Source of the DNA: Silene noctiflora
Taxonomy: Eukaryota; Streptophyta; Magnoliopsida; Caryophyllales; Caryophyllaceae
NCBI GenBank assembly: GCA_009801015.1
Contig: VHZZ01006105.1
Coordinates: 60,487-83,967 of the forward strand
Reading direction: 5' to 3'
Length of the DNA stretch: 23,481 bases
This document shows, one piece after another, positions 1 through 13,100 of the stretch. Under the pieces are notes generated by a model. That model was not told the origin of the DNA. It searched no databases and was given only the letters and a program-made list of their open reading frames with translations. Numbering within the stretch: the stretch's first letter is position 1; every line of letters starts with the position of its first letter. The position numbers and the translations under genes were made by a program.

Positions 1-253
1 TTCACTTTTCCCAATTATCCCAACTTCTTGAGCTCCCTTGGTCCATCTTGGTTTGGTTTAGGCCTCGTGATCCAATCCTTGCTAATTCGACGGAAAATAG
101 CTACTAAAAGCTATATTACCTACAAAATGCGTTAAGTGCAAGCAAAACGACTAGAACACGATATTAACTCAAATATCACTACTAAAAGTGCAAATATAAA
201 GTAAAAACCAAGCTAATATGAGGGGTAAAACTATATATAAAATACACTTATCA
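1..253 (-). mobile_element. LTR-retrotransposon fragment (LTR end at 253)
   Basis: Read on the minus strand, this stretch begins TGATAAGTG at 253 and runs out of the window at base 1. It resembles the start of a plant LTR: a TG terminus, an AT-rich U3-like sequence, and GTTTTACCC at offset 23. A second sequence at 18014 on the plus strand also starts TGATAAGT and has GTTTTACCC at the same offset, so the two may be related LTRs. The other end and any target duplication lie outside the window, so family and completeness are unknown. No coding sequence is visible. Confidence 0.45.
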
Positions 254-654
254 GTTTCGTTGAGAAACGAACCTGTGATATCGATTTGAAAATATCTTAA
301 AACCTTTTAAATACCTTTTTTTTTTTTTTTATTTCACCTCTATTTTAGTCCGGGTGTGAAAGGCGTAAGTTAAAAAAAAAAAAGTGGTAAACAACAAAAG
401 TGACGGTAGTTCTTAAATACAAACATAAATGTAACGAGGAAGATACAGTTAGTTTATGACGTGTGTCAACCACCTAGAACAAGTCTTGTTCCCCCAAGGA
501 AAGGAGTCGAAGGCCTCAACGTCGTAATCTTATTTCTGAATTTCCCAAATTTGACCCTCAAAACAAAATTCATTCCTTTCCTTATATTGTCTCCTTTCCC
601 TTTGAGTTTCCAAGATCACAGATTTTTATTTATCTGCCATTCTTTGTTCTGGAG
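254..654 (+). promoter_or_regulatory. Probable promoter and leader exon of the PAH gene
   Basis: This is the only non-repeat sequence between the LTR fragment and the gene, so promoter and transcription start should lie here. A run of 15 T (316-330) is followed by a run of 12 A (372-383), poly(dA:dT) tracts of the kind that often exclude nucleosomes. The last part (about 570-650) is CT-rich, as plant leaders often are, and ends at a good donor (GGAG|GTAAAT). I see no convincing TATA box, and the start site cannot be placed from sequence alone. Confidence 0.35.
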
Positions 655-1118
655 GTAAATAATCTTCCTAATCTACCATTCCATTCCTTCTGACCTTAAT
701 AAATCTTGGTTTTTATCTGATTAGATAATATATATGGTGATCATGTGCAATTATTGCCAAATTCCCGACTTCGAATTAATTATTAAATCGAGTATACTCC
801 TGCGAAACTTCTCTGTGGGGTCCCTCGCCCTTGCCCTTGCCCTTTTCCTCGTATGTTGTTGAAGCTTTTAAAGACTCATCATCCTTTTCTTGTTTTTAGC
901 TGAATTCCCCTTAATATCAAAATTTGCAGTTGATCACTATAATTTCATCTCTGTGGATTGTTACGAGGTTAATTTTAGTTGGGTTTTCCATAATTTGATC
1001 TGGGTTTACCTTGTTTTACCTGATTACTCGACCGACATTATAACTTTATAATCCTTGTAATTTTGTTATGGGGTAATCTTAGTGTTTGATGAATTGCTAA
1101 TTGTTTTGGCATCAATAG
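655..1118 (+). other. Candidate 5'-UTR intron of the PAH gene
   Basis: A GTAAAT donor at 655 and an ATCAATAG acceptor ending at 1118 bracket 464 T-rich bases with no long reading frame. Leader introns are common in plant genes with this layout. This is inference from splice-site quality and base composition; another acceptor or an unspliced leader is possible. Confidence 0.45.
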
Positions 1119-1136
1119 GCTTCGGGATAATTATAT

Positions 1137-1175
1137 ATGTTTAGGATAATAATGGTAGGAATTAAAGCAGTGTGA
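1137..1175 (+). other. Upstream ORF, 12 codons, in the PAH leader
   Basis: ATG at 1137 opens a 12-codon frame (MFRIIMVGIKAV) ending at TGA 1173-1175, which is 18 bases before the main ATG at 1194. A second in-frame ATG lies at 1152. It sits in the leader whether or not the candidate leader intron is removed. It could reduce or condition translation of the phosphatase, but there is no evidence that ribosomes use it. Confidence 0.5.
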
Positions 1176-1193
1176 TTTGTTGTTTGTGTGAAT

Positions 1194-4100
1194 ATGTTTG
1201 CTGTGGGGAAGATAGGGAGTTATATTAGCAGAGGGGTTTATTCTGTTTCTGGACCCTTTCACCCCTTTGGTGGTGCAGTAGATATAGTTGTGGTTGAGCA
1301 ACCTGACGGTACTTATAAATCTTCTCCATGGTATGTTCGATTCGGCAAGTTTCAAGGGGTTTTAAAGGCTTCTGAGAAGGTTGTTACTATCAATGTCGAC
1401 GGAGTGGATGCCGATTTTAGCATGTATTTGGATCATAAGGGAGAAGCTTTTTTTCTCCGGGAGGTGGAACCAGAGGAAGGAGAGTTGGAGCGATATGCTA
1501 CGTCTGGAGATGAAATGGATTTAAAGACTGAATATTATAGAGTTCATAAGTCTAAGAGCTATAATTTCGATGCTAATCGCTCTGATCTGGTTTCTGAACT
1601 CGAATCAAGTGATGGGAAGAATTCACCATTGAATAGTAGCCGTCGAGCAAGGCTTTTTGGGTTTGCTTTTGGTAGGCGGTCAATTAAGGAAAACGGGTTT
1701 CAGGATGGAGAGGGTGGTCTTGGAGTGGACAGGGTGAGCTCTATGGAGCGCGCTGAGATTGCTGCTGACTTATTAGATGTAAGGTGGACAACTAACCTAA
1801 AAGTTGGTCCACCTAAATTGCCTCCTTCAAAGTCGGAAAATTTTAACAAGAACAACTCCTTCGTAAGTGGCGATGATACAAATAAGGCATATTCATCTAT
1901 TTCAGGTGATGGCATTGAAAGCAGTGATGCCGAAGTTCCAACACCGGCAAATCCACTAAATTATATGGGGAAAATGTCTTTGCAAGAAACATATATGAAA
2001 GTTGATCTCTCTTCAGATAAATCACATGTATCCCGTAGAGTTGATAATGGTGTTATCACTGCAGGCGAAAATGCTAGATGTGAATTTTCTGAGGTTCCTA
2101 GTCTATCCTCGTGGAATGATTCAGTGGAAGAGCATTTCACGTTTAGTGATCTTGATGATCAAAAGGCAAACAAAGATGTACTATTGTCACTGGGACATAA
2201 AGACTGTCTTCCTCGAGATGCCTCGGAAAGCAGTGAAGACGAGGTCACTGAAACTGGTGTTTCAAATTGCAAGCTTGTTCAAGGTGATAGTGATTCTCCA
2301 AGCCCTAAAGAGAATTTTAATAGGGTGTATAGTGCTATTAGCATTTCCATGCCCAACATAATGTTTGAGGGTGATGGCGTAAATTCATATGGCGACCCTG
2401 AGCGCGTAGGACATTCTTTGGATTCGAACCTTGAAGCTATTAAAATAGTTAATGATGTGCTAGTTGATTCAGAGTGTAATGCAGATCAGGAACACGTAGA
2501 AAGTGTACAGCTCCATACCAATATCTCACGTATCTCTGAGGACATAAAAAAGATCATTTCAGATCCTGCAGTTGGTAAGTCAACTATTGCTTTCATTATC
2601 ATGTCTATTAGCACAATATCATTCAGTAAAGCTAGTAGAAATTTGGTATTTTATTAGCAATACAACAATCAAAATTACCCTAGTGACTATATCACCCTTG
2701 TAGTAAGGAGGTTTGGATGCATGCATCTGAAACTTTATATTACATAACCCCTGTGCTTCAATAGCTCCCACGTTTGGTGGGCTAGGGGTACGATGCGTGC
2801 ATCCTTACTTCTATAGTTCTATGTCAAAAAATGCATAGAAATTGTTTCTGCATGATCCATTATAAGATGTATCAGCACTCTTCTACTTCATGCTATAAGA
2901 AGCTTAGTGAGTCATTTGGTTTATTCCATTATATCCCAACGCCCAATGATAGTGATCCTTTGGCTCCATTGGAAATGGGATGTAGGTACATACTGCAATG
3001 TTTGATGGAGCCCGATATTGAGGGGTAGTATGTTCTTTGTATGATTGTATCACAGCTTTGTTTTTGTGCATAGACGGCACTACATCATGATTTTATTTCC
3101 CATTTTTGTTCCATTTTGTAGTTTGTACAGTGCAATGTATACGAGTTTCGAAAAGTTAGTTATAGAAAATACAAGGTCAAACAGAATTATACATACAAAT
3201 CTTGATAAAAAGGACAGAAGGGAACCTAAGAAATAACTTACTAGCGAGGCAATGTTGCCGATTTTTTTTTTGTTAGTTAGAAATGAGTCCGCCAAAGTTC
3301 ATTTGGAGGTGGTGCATGCTAAAAGGTTGAAGTATGGGATGATATTTTTCATATTTTGAAATTTAAATTACCTTAATTTGCTGTTTATGCAGAGGTATCT
3401 CTTTGCAGACACTTGTTATCTGAGGGGATGGGCTATGAAGCTGCTGCCGTTGCGTTTGATGCTGAAAAAATGGATACTGACAAATTTTCTTCTCTTGGTC
3501 CTGAGATTTTGAAAAATGATAAGCTTGTTGTCAGAATTGGTGGTCTCTATTTTCCATGGGATGCAGCTTTGCCTATTGCTTCTGCTATAGGTTCTCAGGA
3601 AAAGGAAAAGATGCTGGAACCCAGAGGTATGATAGCTGTTGGTCAAGAAGATGATAGAACCCCTGAAGGCATGCAAAAGTCTTCTAATTCCGAAAGTGGG
3701 ACCTGGAAAATTTGGCCTTTCTTGTTCAAGAGATCAAACAGTATGCAAGGCAAACGTGTAGACCCAGAGCATTATTCTGAGAGTCCTTTAGTCAAGGTCA
3801 AAGACATGGATGCTGCCCGTCCCAAACACTCAAAAAGGAAAATACGGGCAAAGGCTCCCACTTCTGAGCAATTGGCATCTCTGAAACTGAAAGAGGGAAA
3901 GAATGAGGTCACCTTCACATTTTCGACAGCAATGCTAGGGAAGCAGCAGGTTAGCTGTATTTGATTTCAGTTGATATATTTTATTTTTTTACTTTTCACT
4001 GTTGTAGTTTGTTTGATGGTCTTAAATCTCGACTCGATACTTGATCTCAGAAACTGTCATCAAGGACTGTCGCCGAAATGCGTTGGCGGTAATCATCAAA

Positions 4101-7100
4101 ATGTCGATAGTTGGCCATGAGATTTAATAGTATGTTTTATCTATACTTGTAGCAGGTTGATGCCAGAATATTTTTGTGGAAATGGAATACACGGATCGTG
4201 ATATCAGATGTTGATGGGACCATTACTAAGTATGGATTACTTCCACTTTTATCCTGCCTTCAAGTTGAGATTTGACTGAAAAAGTCACGACTCATAGTTT
4301 TACTGCAGTGTAAAAAACGTCTGCAGTTACCATTTATGAAATTATGTTCATGAAAGTTTGAACATTTTGTCACTGCCTTTTTTCCTGTTTTCGTTTTCTT
4401 GTCCATGAAATTATATGTTCTGAACAGTTTAGATAATTTCTTTTTCTTTTCTGGAGGAACCTTTTAATGTCGGGAGTATTGATGCAGTGTGCTTGGATTT
4501 ATGTTGACAATATGCTGTTGGCGGGGATTAGCTAAAGAGATATACTTAAAACTATTTGCGGGGCAGAGGAAGCATTCCCTAAATTATGTGTCTAGAACTA
4601 TTATACTCTATACGTCCTCCCTTCAAATCCAAACATCCCTTAAATTCAAACTTCATCTCACGGGACCGGGGTGTTTGGATTTGAAGGAAGGTGCAATCGT
4701 TTTGTTGCGCCAATGAGAACCTTACAAACATTCTAGTACGTTATGGAACTAAATGTTTGTGTCTTTCATGAGTAATAGTTATTTACATCTGAATATAACT
4801 TTGATTATCTGTCAGACTGTTCCTTGGGTTAAGTATTATTTAAACTCACTTAGAAGTACCCAAAATGGGTGCTTGTCCAGGTGTCGAATTTGGCTAATTT
4901 CATGAAAAATCTGCATATTTTGGCTTAAATGAGGTACCCAATGGTCATACCCATGTCCAAGTGTTGGTGTCGGATATGGTTACAGGATGGAATAAGAATA
5001 GTCTGAGTGATATGTCATGGATGTACTCAATGTAGACAGGCAGCCTTACCCTTATCTTAACAATACAACGAGATTGTTTGGATGACCCATAATGAAAACT
5101 GTGTCAACGATGACCTTGAATGACCGTAAAAAGATGGTTTTTCTTTAGTCAAACACTACCTTGCCTTTATCTCATTTTCAAAGATACTACCTAACTAACA
5201 TTTTAATTTTTGTTGTTTACTACCTAACATTTATGCTTTTTTTCCCGAACACTACCAAAGGCAGCATTTCGGCCAAAATTCCGTAATCATTATTGGTCCT
5301 AAAACTACCTAACTTTCTTTCCTTTTCCTCAAAATTACGTAATCAATTTTTCCCTAATATTTTCCCCTCCAAATTTAATTATTATTTTCTTATACCCCCA
5401 AACGATTTTATATTGTTCACTTTCCTTATTTTTACTCTACAAATTCTTATTGATAAATCCCATATAAAAGGCATTATCAATTTATCTCTAATATAACCCC
5501 CAACAAAAAAATTCTATTATAAGTGGTTATGTTTTCGAAAAAGAGATGAATGTTAGGTAGTGTTTGACAAAAAAAAAACCCTAAAAAGAAATGGAACCTA
5601 TTTAATGGGCTTGTTTTTTGCATTCCGCATAATTAATCTAGAACGAGTGTGGAGAGGTCTAGGAGATTTGTATTCTTGCTTTGTGGGAAGGCATTGTGAA
5701 ACAAAATATTTGAAATTATTATGACCTCACGTGCTGAAAAAGACTATTGATATGGGGTTGTAATTAGGGGAAGCTATTGTTGTTGGTTATAGTCGTAGAG
5801 ACCACTGCTTTTGTGAATAAAGATACAGTTGTTTTTCTCCCTTCTTTGTCGAGTTATTCTGTGGGTGGTCTTTGGGGTTACGATTAAGGCTCTGTTTGTG
5901 AGTACCTTAAACATGAAAAGGTACCTGAAAAATTGAAAAGCTAACTGAAACTTGAAAAGGTAGCTGAAAATTAGGAGCTGATAAGCTGATTGATTATATA
6001 CAAATTTTTTTGGCAAACTAACTGAAAATGTAGCTTATTTTGGTGAAATGACGTAAAAGGATATAATAATTAATTACAATATTATATATTGAAGGGGTAA
6101 AAAGGTAATATAACCTAGAGTTAGGTAGTTGAAATCTAAAATGCTACCCTAGGTAGCATTTCATTTCAGGTAGCTTATTTGCGCAAATAAGCTACTTGCC
6201 AAACACTGCAAAATAAGCTACCTTGAATTTTTGACAAAAAAGCTACTTTAGTGAAAACAGGTACCTGAAAAGGCATGCCAAACAAAGCCTAAGTGATATT
6301 CAACATATTTCTCATGCCACAATATTTTGGTTTCATTACTTGCCTTTTCTCTTTGCGGTCTTCTCATTTATATTGATATTTCTTTATTTTTTTATTTTTA
6401 GACGTAGTTAACACGTGGAGGCAAACTCATTGCAAACTATCTCTTAATTTATTCAACATTCAATGCGCAGATCGGATGTACTTGGTCAGTTCATGCCTTT
6501 GATGGGAATGGATTGGTCACAGACGGGTGTGACTCATCTCTTTTCAGCTATTAAGGTTTGTTACTTGTCTTTTGTAGGAAAAAAGAAAATATTGGAACCT
6601 CTCTTGTAATAGTCTAGTAGATAGGTTCCACCTGACAAGGAATTTACGCAACCGAATAATATATAGTGGACACTCAGATTTATCCAATACTCGGCTAAAG
6701 ACATTTTCTGGTGAGAGTGAGCATTTATGTTTTAACTTGTATATGACTGCCAATTGGTCTAGTTTAAAGTATGACTGCTGAACATTTTTTTTTCCCAGAG
6801 ATTCAAATATGAATTAAAAAGCCAATATTTTGGAATGTCACCGTCCTTTTGGAAAGTCGCCTCCCTTAGTATATATCACGGTACTACAAGAGGTTTAGCA
6901 TTTGTCAGTCAATATTATTTTCATATGCTAGTGGTGTGTTTTGCCTTGAGTTGGCCTTATCTGGTAAAGGTTCAGGATTGCTTGACTGGTGACTTTTTCT
7001 GAGTTCAAGGATAATCTTTTGTTTCTATGAAAGTGGAGCATAACACAGTACTCTTGTGCTATATGAGAGTTACTTTCTCGTCTTCTGCAGATTGTCTCAT

Positions 7101-10100
7101 ATTATTTGCAGGTGGGTCAGTTACCTCTGTTCCTCTTTGTAAGCAGTAACAGTGGGGGCTTCTAGTGATGTCCCTTTGTACCTGGTGTGAACTGCATTAT
7201 TGACAAATTTCTGCATGGAAGGGCTATCTATGTATACCTTTGTCTTTACAGTCCATAAATCTTTTCTTATATTGATTCAGGAAAATGGATATCAGCTGCT
7301 TTTTCTAAGTGCTCGATCCATTTCACAGGCCTGTACAACTAGGCAGTTCTTATTCAATCTTAAACAGGTGATCCAAGATAGACATTTTTTTTTTTTTGTT
7401 GGAAGTGACCGTTCTTATGTTTTGGAAGTGATAGCATGTTTATAAATTGGCAGGATGGGAAAGAGCTACCAGAGGGCCCAGTCATAATTTCTCCTGATGG
7501 ACTTTTTCCTTCTTTATATCGAGAAGGTCAGTATAGATTTTGAAGGGATGTAGTATATGTTTGGATTTGAAGGGATGTAGTATATGTTTAGATCAAATAC
7601 TTAATATGATGTGCATGGGCGGATTTAGAGGGCACTCACCCCGTTAATTGATTTGGGACAAAAATAATTAGAAATATGATAATACAAAACATAAACATAG
7701 ACATTCGCTATAATTTCACAACTCTGTTGGTCAGATGCTCCCCAATAATAGTCTTATTATCTGGTTCAATACCTCTTATTATACTTTTTTTTTTCTAAAT
7801 GGGAAAACATTCTACTAGCAGAGAAGAAGACGTAAAATTTATGGGAAGTTGCACATCTAATCCTTAACAATTAACATTAACTTCCCATATTAAATTTTCA
7901 AAAATCTTCCGTACTCTATGATTATGATGGCGGAGCCAAACTAAGACTTATACTAAAGTGGATGCGCTTCTTTCTCTTGTGAAATAGAGGTTCTTCAATG
8001 CATTTTACGTCATCTTGGGTCATTAAGAAACAGTCTTTTTGGCTAAGACATGGGTAAGGGTGTGTAAATCCGACAATCCCCTACCCCGCAATTTGTGGGA
8101 GCCATTGAGGGTAATGTTGTTCCATATTCTGTGATATTCTCAGCAAAAATAGAAAAATTGCGTAAAATTCTCCAATTACATGTTTGGAAACAGGTATTTT
8201 TGACGAAAAAACGATTAGTCGCTTACCCATTATTTTGCCTGAGAGTTTGGCGCAATACCTAAAAATCAGAATTTTTTTTTTTTTTCATATTTTTTACTTT
8301 TAGTTAATGACTGGGCAACGTCTTACCACTACCCTGTAAATTTATGATTATATTCTTTTACCAACAATTGTTAAAAGTTCGGCTTCATCGACTTACAAAC
8401 TAAAAGAGGTAATTAAACACATGTTAAAACTGTTGTCGATTTCTTCTATGTTCTATTTTTATTTGATCGGTGCCTTCCATTCTCCGAGTCACGCGTCTGC
8501 CGTTGGTAATGTGTGCTAATTATTTTTTCTGCTATGTACCTAACTTTAACATGGTAAACGGTGAACACGCATAATGTTCAGCCCTAAACTCTTATACTGT
8601 ATTGCATTTTCTCTGCAGTAATTAGAAGAGCTCCACATGAATTCAAGATCTCATGCTTAGAGGTGTGTTCCTTGTATGTCTTTAACATTAATTTTATTTT
8701 ATTCATAAATCATGATGGCTACCATATTCTAAATATGGAATTATATTCAACATATTTCTTGTGGCATTGTTGCTACAGCAGATTACCCCAATGCTTCAAT
8801 GTATGAATGTTCGCCCCATTTTGCTTTATTCATATTCAAAAGCCAAAGACTAGGGATTATTTGGGTCCAGTGGAAAATTGGGTCATCGCTAATGTGGCAA
8901 TGTGCTATAAAATGAGGACTGTATAGATCGTAAATTCTTAGCATGATAGGGAAGATGACCAGTCTTTTTTTTGTTAGTATGACCGTTCATGTAGTGTTCT
9001 ATTGACTGCATGCTGCTGCATGATTTTGCTGGTATTTTCTTGTTTGATTTCCAAGTCTAGATGTCTGTCACTTAGAAATTAGCATGCTGCTATTTAGTTG
9101 TCATAGCACCTCCATTTGGTCACTGGTACACAAAAATATTATTCAGAATTAAATCACCCGAATTACCCAAACCATTTTGGGATTAAGGCTCTGTTGTTGT
9201 TGTTGTTGTTGTAGAATTAAATCGGCATCAAGGGATTAGTGTAAAAGGTGGAACTAGTAATTACTCAAAATGATTTAGCTAGGGGAAAGAACATTTATTA
9301 GTGTTTGTGTATGAGTAGAGAATTTATTATATGCATATTATGAACCGCTGAATGTTCATTGTAACTTGTAAAATGGAGATCATATGTATAAGATGTACTC
9401 GACTTTGGAGTATATAACTATATATGGATATATAACAGAGTTTTTCCTTCTAGCCTTTGATTGGGACTCACAAGACTTGGATACATCAATGTTTCCACCA
9501 CTTGAACTCTTCACTTTGGCTGCATTCCTGTGACTCGAGTCCAACATTCAGGGGGTACACTTTGATGCTTCATAGCCAAAAACATGAACTTTTCCCAAAA
9601 TAGCCATCTCGGGCACTTGCACACTTGCAGACTAGTCAGATAACATAGCTGTACGGGAAAGAATCTCCGGCAGAGAAACACGATGTATAATAGTCCTGCT
9701 CTTTGACAAATAAATTCATATGCTGTCCTATGACTCCTAACAACAGAGAATTTTGAACCTTATGAAATATAAGATAGTTGGATGGGTCCATCAGAACTTC
9801 CCATGAACTTAACAGGCGCAAAAATTACCCTTGTCTGGATGCTTTTGTTGTGTTATTAATTTGCTATCACTCATGATATAGTGGTCATGACTCATGAGTT
9901 TTTTTTTATTGGTGTCCAGGATATTAAAGTGCTTTTTCCTCCGGATCAGAACCCATTCTATGCTGGTTTTGGAAATCGAGACACGGATGAACTCAGCTAT
10001 CTTCGAGTTGGAATACCGATAGGAAAGATCTTTATCATTAATCCCAAGGTAACCTCAGTAGTCCCATAAACAAATTATCTGATGTAAGGATGAAATCATG

Positions 10101-13100
10101 CTTATATCTTGCTTCCTGCAGGGTCAAATTGCCGTAAACCGCCGCGTGGATACAAAGTCATATACGTCTCTTCATTCTCTTGTACATGGAGTGTTTCCAC
10201 CAGCACCTGCAACTGAACAGGTATCTTTGTAATCTGTCCCCTTTGACATTTGAGATATATAAATGTATAACTTATCTTGGCCTATGTTGTGCGGACTCCT
10301 CAATATTACCTCCCAAACACTAGACACTCTACACTCGAGATTCGGACATGAGTATGACATGCGGACATTTCATTTTAGACCAAAAACATGATTTTTTTTC
10401 ATAAAATAGCCTAAATCTATGATTTGGACATGCACTCGTGGTGGATACTCTCTAACCGAGTTTGTGCAACATAGATCTTGTCCATATACGCCATCCTTCA
10501 ATTTCTTCCCATGTTCCCTGATGGAAAGTTTTCATTAAAATAACCAAAGTTTTTGTAATAATACTCGTAAATTTACAAAACATGCAAGATGCATCCCCCC
10601 TCCCCCAAACATCATATTCAGACCTACTCCTACGAATTCAGCGGCCTTATTCTCTAACCATCATAATCACCTCACCCCTTACAATCTCCATCCCTGATTT
10701 CCAAGTTGACCACCAACTCCGTGGCTTTACAACTTTCTTGTCCCATTTGACCACCACCTTTCAACACCTAGCGATTCCACAACCGCATCTCCCCTCACAA
10801 TCAACTACCCCTCGCCTCCTTGTTATTCTCCTTCAACCTCTGAAGTCGTCCCTTCAGCTCCTTTCTTGTAGGCTTCATCTCCCCTAACTACCACCGTCGA
10901 GATTTACAAGAAATTTCCAAAACGAGTATTGTTGGAGTGATTGTTGACATATTTCCAATCAAGTGGTGTTTATGTTGACCCGTAATTTTGCCGCTGGGGT
11001 AGGGCTGGGGTGGTGATGGGTGCCGTGGTGAGGATGGACCATTATTCTAATTAGACATGGCTACTTGATAAAAAGCCGACGTGCTATTTTCTTAAGCGTG
11101 CCGACGTGCTATTTTCTTAAGCGTGTGGTGAAATGAAAGGAAACAAAAAAAAGGGTGTAATCAGTTAAATCAGTATTTTCTGCTGGCTCCCGCTGCAAAT
11201 TTATAACCTCAAAGTCATCATAGTATCCACTTTGATACCCCTTTAATCTTTTTCAAAATCCTCCTCCTCAGCTCACCAACCCTTGTTTCTGCTAAAATTA
11301 CTTGTCAACGTGTAACGTTAATATTTTATTATTTTCTTCTTTCTCCTTGTGTAGGAGTGCTTTTCTCCCTCGGGTAAAATCACTCTTTACAGTGAGAATT
11401 AATTCGTTTTTCTCTAGTTTTCACACAAGATTTTGACACTATTGGCCTCAGTCATCATTTCTTCTTCTCTTGTACATTTCAAACGGTAGCCATCTTCCAT
11501 TAGCAAGCACACCTTGTATTGCCTAGATAGCTGTGCCAGACAGTCAGCATAAATATGAAAGTATAATTGTGAATGTAGATGTATGAACAAAAATGATAAT
11601 TTAACATCCAAAAATGGTCAAGAAAATAGCGCAAAAATCTCTTTTGTTCTTGTCTTGCATTCTGATCATATCTAACCTGAACCTGATTCCAACCCAAACC
11701 ATGTCCTTTTATCAGCTTTACTTAAGCAAGTATCTCTTAGAAAACCAGAGTGGTGGAAGACTAGGAAAAGGTGGCGTAGCTAAGGAAAAAGGGTGGAGCA
11801 CCTAAAGAGGGAATGAAAAAAAACCAAGAAAAAAATAATTGGCTTGACAAATTATGCTTGAAAATGTAACTTAAATTATAATTAGTCTCAACTGAGAATA
11901 ATCTTCCTTGTACGTGGCATATGAACTCGTGTGTATTGTAAAGAATCTTGCACTATCAGCTCTATGAATGAGGACTATTGCAGATAGTTAGGTGCATGTC
12001 TAGTTATCTAATTCCAACTCCGATGTGTCGTACATGACATGGTGTCGCAGTGTTGGATACAGTTATTTTATGCAAAATTTTCATTTTTTTGGTCTAAAAT
12101 AAAGCGTTTTGTCGTGTTGGAGTGTCTTTAAGTGTCGGACACGTAACCAAAGTGAAGTTTCCCAGTAACAGTTAACATAGTGAACAGTGAAGTCTCGCAG
12201 TAACTTGGTTGTCCACCAGCTTAATTTTGTCACATACTTTTGACCTGAACCGTAAATATAGATAGTTCTTACCGAGTATTAAGAAAGATTGTGACTCGCT
12301 TTCCAGCGGTTCAACAACATTACCCTAGTGCCTGACTTTCCAACGGCTCAAAATTGAAAAAATTATTAGTGTATACATAATGGTTTTTTTCACCTATATG
12401 GACTCACTCACACAGGCTCTACAATCATAAAAACAATAGTATTATTCCATAATGGTTTGAGGCCATTTAATACAAATCTTTCTTTCTGGAACCGTCGTGA
12501 TGAGATAACACACCACCACGGAGACCGACAACTATATCAACAAGGCCTTGATCCCACAAGCGGTGAAGCCTGTGAGATAACACAGTGAAAGGAAAACAAA
12601 AACAAAAAGAGGAAAGGGGAAGCACGATAATGATTGAAGCAAGATAGCTGAACAGAAAAGAAGAAAAAAAGAAAAGAAAAGGAAAAGGCTATCTTTGTTA
12701 TCTTCTTGTGTCTCTTATGTGATATATGAGACATTATCCAAGAAAATACAAGCTCATGTCACCCTGTTAGACTGCTGATCTGTGTTATTCAGCACTGCTG
12801 ATATGTGGAAGTTTCTTGTAGATATCTGTAGTGAACACATTAAGATGATTTTGTCTACTGAAGTGGATTATGTTTTCCATATATTATTTCTAAAGCGGGG
12901 GTCCAAATTGGGTACCCTGTTTGTTTCAGGTTCCCCAAAACTGTCTACCCTATTTTTGGGATTGCAGTTAACTTCTTTTTCCCTGTTAGTTTCTGGTTGC
13001 TAAATTAATGATTTTGAAAACCAGGCACCTGTTTCAATTTTGATATTTGGACAGGGTACTCCGTTTTGCTCAACCCTGGACAGCCTAAAACTATGAGCTA

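Noticed and set aside
461..658. 65-codon frame upstream of the gene
   Set aside because: It opens with GTG and has no recognisable domain. It fits better as promoter/leader sequence.
1188..1193. Start of the phosphatase two codons earlier
   Set aside because: The codon at 1188 is GTG. The first ATG in frame is 1194, and it gives the N-terminus expected for the family.
2002..2361. 119-codon plus-strand frame
   Set aside because: It lies wholly inside PAH exon 1 in another frame and has no family signature.
7612..7950. hAT element start (CATGGGCGGATTTAGAGGG) in intron 6
   Set aside because: It resembles the 18660 terminus, but no opposite end or target duplication could be found; GGCGGAGCC at 7929 is in the same orientation.
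12910..13061. Small element bounded by GGGTACCCTGT / ACAGGGTACTC
   Set aside because: The inverted match is only about 10-11 bases and no target duplication is present.
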